From Leyella stercorea (GTDB lineage: Bacteria > Bacteroidota > Bacteroidia > Bacteroidales > Bacteroidaceae): a stretch of DNA of 27,471 bases. The notes beneath the pieces were generated by a model. The model was not told the origin of the DNA. It saw nothing but the letters and a program-made list of their open reading frames with translations, and ran no database searches. Where the stretch lies: NCBI RefSeq assembly GCF_019052365.1, contig NZ_JAHQUY010000044.1:1-27471 (forward strand), given 5' to 3'. This document shows, piece after piece, positions 6,515 through 12,620 of the stretch. The position numbers and the translations under genes are program-made. Each line of letters begins with the position of its first letter. The stretch's first letter is position 1.

Positions 6515-7021
6515 CTAATTTCGCACTTGCTCAAACGTCAGTCCGCAGGATTTCGTGTAGTAGTCTTCCTTGCCGGAACGTTTCGTTTGTTCGTCGTAAT
6601 AGAGCGTGAACCTGCCACCCACCTCAATGTCACGGAAGTAGTTGCGCATATTCACCAGGTACCATATCGCCTTGTACGCCTTGGTGGGTCGCGTCGCAAT
6701 GCGCAATTTTGTCTTCTGAGGCATCCCCGACATTACACGGAACCGCTCCATCATCCATGTGCGCTTTTTCGTTTCCATGCTCTTTCGTTTGACCTCGAGA
6801 TTTGTCTTGATTGTGTTTGCGATACAACCCCGTGTCTTTTCGAGTATCCTGGCTTTCGTCTCGTCCGTCTGCTGGAGGTTCAGTTTTTTCACCCAGTACC
6901 AGACCGAGCCGCTGCAAACGCCGTGTCTTGCGGCTATCTCTCCGGCGGAAGAATACGGATATTCCCGAATTGTTATTTCTTTCAGCCTTCCTTTGTGGCT
7001 GTAGATGTTCGTTTGCTTCAC
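6515..7021 (-). CDS. Helix-turn-helix phage protein
   Basis: The protein has 168 residues and starts at GTG 7021 (reading MKQTNIYSHKGRLKEITIRE). Residues 22-48 (YSSAGEIAARHGVCSGSVWYWVKKLNL) form a homeodomain-like helix-turn-helix of the transposase/terminase-small-subunit sort. The middle is very basic (KRKSMETKKRTWMMERFR), and the end has a compact 'TRPTKAYKAIWYLVNMRNYFRD ... GGRFTLYYDEQTKRSG' part that I do not recognise. It is the first protein gene after the structured-RNA region and the tRNA-like element. It could be a regulator or a small-terminase-like DNA-binding protein. The start is uncertain since no ATG is nearby. Confidence 0.65.
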   Translation of the reverse strand: MKQTNIYSHKGRLKEITIREYPYSSAGEIAARHGVCSGSVWYWVKKLNLQQTDETKARILEKTRGCIANTIKTNLEVKRKSMETKKRTWMMERFRVMSGMPQKTKLRIATRPTKAYKAIWYLVNMRNYFRDIEVGGRFTLYYDEQTKRSGKEDYYTKSCGLTFEQVRN

Positions 7022-7151
7022 GTTAGTTTCTTTTTAGTTAAAAAAACAATGCGTGCTATCCTCACGAACGGCACACACAACTACTCTTTGAATGATTGAA
7101 ATTATCAGTTACATATTCACTAACCAATATTAAAAAAGAATTAGAAAGCAG

Positions 7152-7239
7152 GAGGAGAGACTGGAATCGAACCAGTATCATAGTCCCGGAACTCGTATAA
7201 GGTTCCGAGGACTTCGCCTTACCATTCGCGCACTCTCCT
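7152..7239 (-). tRNA. tRNA-like element with over-long anticodon arm
   Basis: On the minus strand a perfect 7-bp acceptor stem (AGGAGAG with CTCTCCT) encloses a D-arm of 3 bp whose loop has the usual TGGT, a 5-nt variable region and a perfect T-arm (ACTGG, loop TTCGATT, CCAGT). Total length is 88 nt and CCA is not encoded. Between the anticodon-stem strands AGTCC and GGACT there are 22 nt instead of 7. They pair further (GGAAC with GTTCC) to leave a 9-nt loop, so no normal anticodon with U33 can be assigned. A long variable arm does not explain the length, because the variable region is already present. It may be a tRNA with a 15-nt insertion, or a tRNA mimic. Confidence 0.55.
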
Positions 7240-7261
7240 CTTTGATTATATAATATGACAA

Positions 7262-8030
7262 ACACTAAATAAAGTCTCTGTCTATTGTTTTCCGCACCTT
7301 TATAGACCTTTTGCGGTGCACCGTCTTGCACGCTCAACGTGCAGCCTACTGCGTTCCTTTTCGCTTTGCCTGTGCCGGCAATTCAGAGTCCGGCATGGTT
7401 CATTCTATCCGCTTTCACGGCTTTCGCTACGTCAGGAGATGCTTTAGCAGGTCTTTCGTTACTCAGCATCCTTGATGCGGCGGTCTTGGATTGTCAGTCT
7501 CGCGCCGTCCTATATGCCTTTCTTCTGTGTGTCAACAAATCAAAGAACGTCTTTACTTTGTGGTCGGAAGCGGAGCGACCCGCAAGAACTTTCCGAGGCT
7601 CGGGCATTAGGAATTTATTCAGCAAATGGCATCATCCAGAATATTTAAAGCTTAAAAACAGACAACTGCGCCCTATCCATAGTTCTCAGCACTTCCAATC
7701 GTGCGTTCCGACCTTGTTAAACCCGCTTGTCTTCGCAGATTTGCGGGGAATTTTATCAAATAATAACAATAAATTTAAATCAACTACAAACTGTTTTCCA
7801 CCAAAAACAATAACAACAAATTCAAGTCGCGGAGGCGGTTACGACACCTGCATCTTGTGGGGTTAACTGCTTATTTAACTTACGACTGACTAATTATGAG
7901 CGATTCTATCTATTAACCCTATGAAAGAAATCTGACCCACACGTGCTTACCTTTGCACCACTCCGCGTTGTTTGAAAACCCTGCGACCACCTCGCGACGA
8001 CCGCAGGTTTCGTTTCACGCTTGAAACATG
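7262..8030 (-). ncRNA. Candidate large structured RNA (GOLLD/ROOL-like)
   Basis: About 930 bases between 7240 and 8176 hold no believable gene, although the rest of the early operon is packed to within a few bases. On the minus strand, the direction of the operon, I find many perfect stems: GTTTCA/TGAAAC (8012-8027), CCTGCG/CGCAGG (7980-8007), GGTCG/CGACC (7562-7580), CAAAG/CTTTG (7541-7560), GCATC/GATGC (7466-7478), TGCCGG/CCGGCA (7373-7395), TGCACG/CGTGCA (7327-7343), and an H-type pseudoknot at 7280-7316. GNRA-like GAAA motifs occur between them. It ends next to a tRNA-like element. Large ornate RNAs GOLLD and ROOL are 600-800 nt, live in phages and often sit beside tRNAs; likeness is in size and context only. 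Boundaries are approximate. Confidence 0.5.
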
Positions 8031-8176
8031 TTTGTTTGATAATTAATTTGACAATTAAATTATAACCTATGTGTGATAATACTTCTAAGTGCAGAAAAAC
8101 CGTCTCACGACGAAGCGATTAAAATATCGCCGAAACAAAAGTTTTTAAAACCATTATTATGAATGTACTATTAACT

Positions 8177-8374
8177 CTAACATACTCTATTTTTCTCGAT
8201 GAGCCTGTCAATGTCGCGCTTGCGGTAGAGCACCGTATTGCCGACCTTAAAGAACGGGATACGTCCGCTTGAACGGAGGTTTTTGAGAAAGTCCATGCCC
8301 ACGCCGAGGTACGCTTGCGCCTCCTTGTTCGAGAGCCATATCTTCTCAATCTGTGTTACTGTCGCCTGTTTCAT
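8177..8374 (-). CDS. Excisionase/MerR-like small DNA-binding protein
   Basis: A 65-residue protein with a winged helix-turn-helix of the HTH_17/excisionase type: IWLSNKEAQAYLGVGMDFLK (12-31), RSSGRIPFFKVGNTVLYRKR (34-53) and DIDRLIEKN. The order helix-turn-helix, then 'G-R-I-P-x-x-K-V-G', then 'Y-x-x-x-D-I-D-R-L-I' is the standard for small DNA-architecture proteins and excisionases in Bacteroidetes mobile elements. It is transcribed leftward, 50 bases after the 57-aa HTH gene. It may direct excision or regulate early genes; no integrase is present here to decide. Confidence 0.85.
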   Translation of the reverse strand: MKQATVTQIEKIWLSNKEAQAYLGVGMDFLKNLRSSGRIPFFKVGNTVLYRKRDIDRLIEKNRVC

Positions 8375-8424
8375 AATCTTTCTTGCTTTAAGTTTGGTTT
8401 ATGTTGTGACGGCAGTACCGTCCG

Positions 8425-8598
8425 TTACCAGCGTCTGACGTATCCGAGTTCATGTGCTCGTTTGCGGATGAGGTTCTGAATGTCCGAGTCACATTCCCAT
8501 TGCAGGGCGCGTCGGACTGTTGCGACCCCTACTCCGCAGTCCTTTGCCAACAGAATTTGGCATCCCTGTCGAAGTTTTATTCTTTTTCTCTTTGCCAT
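8425..8598 (-). CDS. Cro-like small HTH protein, 57 aa
   Basis: The frame starts MAKRKRIKLRQGCQILLAKD at ATG 8598 and ends GYVRRW. The core 'LLAKDCGVGVATVRRALQ' is a helix-turn-helix, and 'IQNLIRKRAHELGY' copies the third part of a LacI-type DNA-binding domain ('I-x-x-x-A-x-E-L-G-Y'). At 57 residues it is only the DNA-binding part, as in Cro-like or Ner-like phage regulators. It is the first gene of the leftward early operon and faces the CI-like repressor, with the operator between them. I infer a lysis-lysogeny switch partner. Confidence 0.72.
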   Translation of the reverse strand: MAKRKRIKLRQGCQILLAKDCGVGVATVRRALQWECDSDIQNLIRKRAHELGYVRRW

Positions 8599-8690
8599 CT
8601 CGACTATAATTGCTACATTTGCATATTAAACATATATTGAGCGTTTTGCGAGCTGATTGGGTTTGTTTCGCTGCGCTCTGTCAACGATTG

Positions 8691-8756
8691 CAAAGGTAGT
8701 AAAAATTACCATACAATTACCAACTTGGTAAATAAAAGTTTATGAGTTTAACTTTC
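8691..8756. promoter_or_regulatory. Divergent promoters with palindromic operator
   Basis: The 15-bp palindrome TTACCAACTTGGTAA lies at 8717-8731. Rightward, TTG (8725-8727) is followed after 21 bases by TAACTTTC (8749-8756), close to the Bacteroidetes -33/-7 pattern, and leads to the repressor gene. Leftward, TTG (complement of 8721-8723) is followed after 22 bases by TACCTTTG (complement of 8691-8698) and leads to the early operon. Both -33 elements lie inside the palindrome. Extra half sites are TTACCA at 8706-8711 and TTTGGTAA at 8808-8815, just before the repressor start. This looks like the operator of the neighbouring repressor. Confidence 0.65.
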
Positions 8757-8817
8757 TTTTACAGATTAATCGTTGCCAATTAACAAATATGCGGTTTAAA
8801 TTAACACTTTGGTAATT

Positions 8818-9330
8818 ATGACAACAAATTCGACAACTGAAAGGGTTAAGGTCTTGATTAAACAAGTCGGACTAAAGCAGGGTGATTTTGCCGAACGATG
8901 CGGCATCACACCTCAAAGTTTTAGCCGTGCCATTAAAAACGGCTTTTCGGTAGAATACCTTATGCGTATCGCTAACACCTTCAAGGCTAACTACAAGTGG
9001 CTTTACAACGGCATCGGCGAGATGTTTGCCGAAGAAAAGGCAATCGGCAAGGCGCAGTTCGCCGCCTTCAACCAGATGCTTGACGCAAATTCAAGCCCTG
9101 TGTCGCAAAATGTCATCAGCGGCGATAACTATCAAGGCACGCAGACGATAAACGCAGCAGAGGGCAAAATAACGGCATTAGAGCAAAAGATTGAAGCATT
9201 GACACAACTGCTTGCAGAAAAAGACAAGCTGATAGCAAGTCAGCAGGCGTGGCTTGCCGATAAGGACAAGCTAATAACCAGGCAGGAGGCGGAAATAGCC
9301 GAACTTCGGGAACGCCTCAAGAAGAACTGA
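8818..9330 (+). CDS. CI-like phage repressor with coiled-coil tail
   Basis: I use ATG 8818 (170 residues); a TTG at 8809 would add three. Residues 1-65 are an HTH_3-type domain (RVKVLIKQVGLKQGDFAERC, GITPQSFSRAIKNGFSVEYL, IANTFKANYKWLYNGIGEMF), the usual N-terminus of Bacteroidetes prophage repressors including the W-L-x-x-G-x-G-E-M-F ending. Residues 66-120 are polar. Residues 118-170 are a coiled coil with repeats of LxxKDKLI. No Ser/Lys self-cleavage peptidase domain is present, so induction through LexA-like autoproteolysis is unlikely; antirepression is more plausible. It is the only rightward gene of the element and is preceded by TTTGGTAA half sites, which suggests autoregulation. Confidence 0.85.
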   Translation: MTTNSTTERVKVLIKQVGLKQGDFAERCGITPQSFSRAIKNGFSVEYLMRIANTFKANYKWLYNGIGEMFAEEKAIGKAQFAAFNQMLDANSSPVSQNVISGDNYQGTQTINAAEGKITALEQKIEALTQLLAEKDKLIASQQAWLADKDKLITRQEAEIAELRERLKKN

Positions 9331-9334
9331 CCCG

Positions 9335-9417
9335 TGGGACTCGCCCCACAAAGAGTCCCACATACCGCCCCACACGACACCCTAAAACACCCCAAACCAC
9401 CACTTTGGGGTTTGGGG
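9335..9417 (+). other. Two hairpins after the repressor gene
   Basis: TGGGACTC/GAGTCCCA (9335-9342 with 9353-9360) and CCCCAAAC/GTTTGGGG (9390-9397 with 9410-9417) follow the repressor stop. Neither has a T-run, so they are weak terminator candidates or mRNA 3' protecting structures. The element boundary may lie in this region. Confidence 0.45.
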
Positions 9418-9420
9418 CAA

Positions 9421-9451
9421 CAAAAAAAGGAGGCTCAAAAAGAACCTCCTT
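9421..9451 (-). terminator. Terminator of the tRNA-Gly/Thr unit
   Basis: On the minus strand AAGGAGG (9451-9445) pairs with CCTCCTT (9433-9427) around an 11-nt loop and runs straight into a T-run (positions 9428-9422). It lies 42 bases after the end of tRNA-Gly and matches a rho-independent terminator for leftward tRNA transcription. Confidence 0.75.
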
Positions 9452-9492
9452 ACTATACTAAAACCACTGATTTTCAGCACTTTATAATCAAG

Positions 9493-9565
9493 AGCGGCAA
9501 GCGGGGTTCGAACCCGTGACCTCTGGCTTGGGAAGCGAGTGCTCTACCAACTGAGCTATTGCCGC
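9493..9565 (-). tRNA. tRNA-Gly (CCC)
   Basis: A 73-nt cloverleaf with acceptor GCGGCAA/TTGCCGC, D-arm GCTC/GAGC and anticodon loop TTCCCAA (anticodon CCC, glycine). T-loop TTCGAAC is standard and CCA is not encoded. Two pairs are imperfect: C29-C41 in the anticodon stem and A49-C65 in the T stem. Its 3' end points towards the prophage, which makes it a candidate attachment site. Confidence 0.93.
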
Positions 9566-9595
9566 ATACCACTCTATCACACATCAAAAACAAAG

Positions 9596-9668
<73 letters not shown>

Positions 9669-9693
9669 CTCTGCTTTTTGTTGAAATGCGATG

Positions 9694-9724
9694 CAAAGGT
9701 ATTGTTTTTTTTCCTATGCTGCAA
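9694..9724 (-). promoter_or_regulatory. Promoter of the tRNA unit
   Basis: On the minus strand TTG (9724-9722), a 20-base spacer and TACCTTTG (9701-9694) form a full Bacteroidetes -33/-7 promoter (TTG, TAnnTTTG). The start of tRNA-Thr is 26 bases further on. Confidence 0.75.
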
Positions 9725-9771
9725 ATTTATAGCGTCTTTTTTTTGGTAAAAAGTATCAAGCAAGCGCTATA

Positions 9772-11472
9772 TCAAAACTTATAACCGAGTGTAAGCAGCA
9801 CCTGATGGCGGTTGTCTGTCACCTTCTTACCATCGCAGAAGTTATCGTATCCTGCGTCGTATTTCGTCTTGTCGCCACCAACGGCAGCCAAGTCCGAATA
9901 GCTCATAAACGGGAAGAATTCGCCTTCTGTGCGACTGTACTGATAAGCCAGGTCTACAGAGAACTTCTTGTATGCGTAACCGATACCGGCAGTAACGCGG
10001 TCGGTAGCTTTCCAATTGGTGTAATCGGTCGTAGAGCTGTAGTAGTTGCTGTAAGAGTTGAGAGTTCCGTCCTTATATCCGTTCTTGTTGTACATTGGCG
10101 ACACATAGTTGTAGCCTAAGCGCAAAGCAACATTGCGTGTCGGCTTGTACTCAGCGCCAATCTTCAACGTAGAAACACCCTTGAGCACGCTCTTTATATT
10201 GTTCTTCATTGCCTCGTCGCGCGAAGTCTCCTCATAATAGTTGCCCCAATAATCGTACGAACCGCCATCGTTTACGCGGATGTCACAATAAGAGTAGTCG
10301 GCATACTCGTATGTAGCGCCCAAAGCCAGGTAGTTGCCTACGGTATAGCCAAGGCTGCCGCCGAAGCGCCAAGGAGTATAGAACTTATAGTCGTATCTGC
10401 CGCTTGTCGACTGGTTGCCCTTGCCGTATCCTTCTGCGAGGTTGCTGAGTAGGGTCGTTCGATTCTCAGTCTTCAAGTCGTACCAAGTCGGAGTGTGCAG
10501 ATACAAGCCCACACGGAACGGCGACTCTTCAATCGGGCGGAAGATGACGCCAGCCTTAACGTCGAAACCCGAACCGCTGATAGTGCGCTCGTCGGCAATG
10601 GTGACGTCGCCGATAGCCTTCTGCGCACTATTCACGAGATTCTCCTTGTATACAGAAGCCGAACGATAGTTTACATCATACATTCCGAACGTCAAGCCCC
10701 AATAGAAGCGATCCTTTGAGTTGCCGCTGAGATTGAAGTTGTACTCGCCGATGTAACCACTCGAACCGCGTCTGAAGTCGTAGCCCGTAGCGTCATAATA
10801 GGCAGCACGCGGATTGCCCGAAGCGTCGAGCGCTCCGTTAGCGTCGCCAAGATAGTAGCCACCCTTATAACCATTGGCGTTCATACCGATAAGCTTGCTA
10901 TTCTTGCCGCCAAGCAAAGCGTTGCTATAAAGGTAGTCTACCTGGTTGTACGCAAGGTCGGGATAGTCATTGCTACCCCATTGGCTTGTCAATTCGCCGT
11001 TATGGTCCTCAAGACGATAGTAGTCGTTGTAGTTCTTCATGCTCGAAACCTTGTTCTGCGAAGCACCGTTGAGTCTACCTGCTGCCGTAACAATCTGGTT
11101 GAAGTTGCGACTCTTTGTGTAGCTTGCGCCGAAGTTGACATACGAATGTCTGCCCGAACGCATCACATATACAAAGCCCACATGGTCGAAACTTGCCTTT
11201 GTTTTGTCCTTGCCGATATCCTTTGTGCCCGACAGACTGTTGAAACCGAACGAACCGGTAATCATGCTGCGGCGGAACAGACCCACGCCTGCAGGGTTGG
11301 TGTTCATGGTTGTGATATCGGCGCCGAGAGCCTCCATCGCACCACCCATACCTACGTAGCGTGCCGTACCGTTAAGATCCTTTGTCGCAAGTTGTGCGTT
11401 GTCGTATGTCTCTTGAGACATTGCCGCAACGCCGAGCATTGCGAACGAGAAGGCTGTTAAAATCTTTTTCAT
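9772..11472 (-). CDS. OmpP1/FadL-family outer-membrane transporter
   Basis: The protein has 566 residues. Residues 1-19 are a signal peptide (MKKILTAFSFAMLGVAAMSQ). Then comes the family's N-terminal hatch segment, TARYVGMGGAMEALGADITT followed by MNTNPAGVGLFRRS. The N-P-A-x-x-G motif is characteristic of OmpP1/FadL/TodX porins, which carry hydrophobic compounds across the outer membrane. The rest alternates short beta strands rich in Tyr, Gly and Asn, and the protein ends in LLTLGYKF, whose terminal Phe is the usual outer-membrane assembly signal. Bacteroidetes members are longer than E. coli FadL (about 420-450). The substrate is unknown here. It lies 66 bases downstream of the secreted aromatic-rich protein gene on the same strand, so they may be co-transcribed. 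Confidence 0.85.
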   Translation of the reverse strand: MKKILTAFSFAMLGVAAMSQETYDNAQLATKDLNGTARYVGMGGAMEALGADITTMNTNPAGVGLFRRSMITGSFGFNSLSGTKDIGKDKTKASFDHVGFVYVMRSGRHSYVNFGASYTKSRNFNQIVTAAGRLNGASQNKVSSMKNYNDYYRLEDHNGELTSQWGSNDYPDLAYNQVDYLYSNALLGGKNSKLIGMNANGYKGGYYLGDANGALDASGNPRAAYYDATGYDFRRGSSGYIGEYNFNLSGNSKDRFYWGLTFGMYDVNYRSASVYKENLVNSAQKAIGDVTIADERTISGSGFDVKAGVIFRPIEESPFRVGLYLHTPTWYDLKTENRTTLLSNLAEGYGKGNQSTSGRYDYKFYTPWRFGGSLGYTVGNYLALGATYEYADYSYCDIRVNDGGSYDYWGNYYEETSRDEAMKNNIKSVLKGVSTLKIGAEYKPTRNVALRLGYNYVSPMYNKNGYKDGTLNSYSNYYSSTTDYTNWKATDRVTAGIGYAYKKFSVDLAYQYSRTEGEFFPFMSYSDLAAVGGDKTKYDAGYDNFCDGKKVTDNRHQVLLTLGYKF

Positions 11473-11538
11473 TGCTGTATTATTAAATTAATAATGTGAC
11501 GAGAAAACTATATTGTGATGGAATGGCTTCCACCTTTA

Positions 11539-12348
11539 TTATCTTCTACTGCCGAAACCGCCACGGCTACCACCGCCGAAGCCACCACCGCCGCGATTGC
11601 CTCCACCGAAGCCGCCTCCGCCGAAGCTCCCACGATTGCTGCCGAAACCGTTGTTGCGATATTGCGGCTGAGCATAGTCGGGACGACGATTGAACTGCTG
11701 GTTCTGATTGCGGTTGTTGTCGAAGCGCGAGTTGTTGCGTGTCGAGTTGCGCTGTCCGTATGTATTGCGCTGGTTGCGTGTCGTGGTGTTGCGATTGCCG
11801 AATCGTGAGCCGCTGCCGAAACCGCCCGAAGTGAAGTTGCGTGACGGGTTTGGTCTGCCGCGATAAGAGTAGTGAACGTATGGAACGCCCCATCCCCAGT
11901 AAGGATAGTTCCAGCCCCAACAATCGTAGTACCATGGATTGTACCACGGATTATACCACGAATAGTACCACGGACTATACCACGAATTGTAGCCGTACCA
12001 GCGCCAATACCATGACGAGCGATACGGCGAATACCAGCCATAAGAACCATACCAGAACGGATCGTCCCAGTAACTATATAGCGACGGACAATAGAAGTCG
12101 TCGAAACGCTGCATACGGCGCGAGCATACGAACTCGTCGTCAGCGCCATCGAAATAGCGTGCCGAGTCTGACATCATCATTGTAGTCGAGTCGAGCGCCG
12201 AAAGGTCGTACGTACCGTCACCCTTTTCAAACTCTATCACGTCTTTGCTTTGCTTTTTCGGAACAAAGTACATGTCGTCATCATCCTGAGCCACCATCGG
12301 GAGTGACATTATCCCGACAATTGCTGCCAATAACAATCTGCGTATCAT
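11539..12348 (-). CDS. Secreted Tyr/Trp- and Gly-rich low-complexity protein
   Basis: The protein has 269 residues. Residues 1-21 are a signal peptide (MIRRLLLAAIVGIMSLPMVA). An acidic part follows (about 22-85: QDDDDMYFVPKKQSKDVIEF and on). Residues 88-165 are extraordinarily aromatic, with W/Y pairs in a loose period (YSPWYYSWYNPWYNPWYY). The C-terminal ~100 residues are Asn/Arg- and then Gly-rich with repeated GGFGGG and end SRGGFGSRR. Similar secreted aromatic-rich proteins occur in Prevotella and Bacteroides with no known function. The composition suggests a disordered, sticky, perhaps cell-surface or phase-separating protein, which is inference. It is divergently arranged to the phosphate transporter gene. 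Confidence 0.8.
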   Translation of the reverse strand: MIRRLLLAAIVGIMSLPMVAQDDDDMYFVPKKQSKDVIEFEKGDGTYDLSALDSTTMMMSDSARYFDGADDEFVCSRRMQRFDDFYCPSLYSYWDDPFWYGSYGWYSPYRSSWYWRWYGYNSWYSPWYYSWYNPWYNPWYYDCWGWNYPYWGWGVPYVHYSYRGRPNPSRNFTSGGFGSGSRFGNRNTTTRNQRNTYGQRNSTRNNSRFDNNRNQNQQFNRRPDYAQPQYRNNGFGSNRGSFGGGGFGGGNRGGGGFGGGSRGGFGSRR

Positions 12349-12413
12349 ATTAGTATATATTTAAGTTCTACGTTAACAGGTCTCCGTTTAGGATACCTAC
12401 ACTTTTTCAACTA

Positions 12414-12421
12414 CAAAATTA
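12414..12421 (-). promoter_or_regulatory. Possible -7 element for the aromatic-rich protein
   Basis: The minus strand carries TAATTTTG (complement of 12414-12421), a match to TAnnTTTG, 66 bases before the start codon at 12348. No TTG is found at the expected distance, so the call is weak. The 272-base interval to 12621 holds no other gene. Confidence 0.35.
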
Positions 12422-12552
12422 ATGCGAATTATTATATAAGTATAGGGATTTTGCCTAAAAAGCATTAGGAGTTTCCCTATTTTATGTTTTTTTTGCAATG
12501 TCTGCCACTATCCGACTGACAGTTTTTGCGGGTTGTAACCGGATTGTAACAT

Positions 12553-12590
12553 GTGTTTAAACACGGTGTAATACGTAGCGAGTAATTTTG
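12553..12590 (+). promoter_or_regulatory. Promoter of the PiT gene with palindrome
   Basis: TAATTTTG (12583-12590) matches the Bacteroidetes -7 element, 31 bases before the start codon. A perfect 12-bp palindrome GTGTTTAAACAC (12553-12564) occupies the -33 region, where a TTG would be expected, so an activator or repressor may bind there. A five-codon frame (MKKPK, 12595-12612) follows just before the main start. Confidence 0.5.
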
Positions 12591-12620
12591 CACCATGAAA
12601 AAACCAAAGTAAATATATAA

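Noticed and set aside
7062..7337. A 91-aa minus-strand open frame
   Set aside because: It runs through the tRNA-like element and the pseudoknot, and shows no protein-like features.
7339..7866. A 175-aa plus-strand open frame
   Set aside because: It runs against the whole operon, has no family resemblance and odd composition, and its DNA is explained by hairpins of the RNA candidate on the other strand.
9334..9519. A 61-aa plus-strand frame after the repressor
   Set aside because: It crosses a terminator and the tRNA-Gly end and has a Pro/His-rich chance composition.
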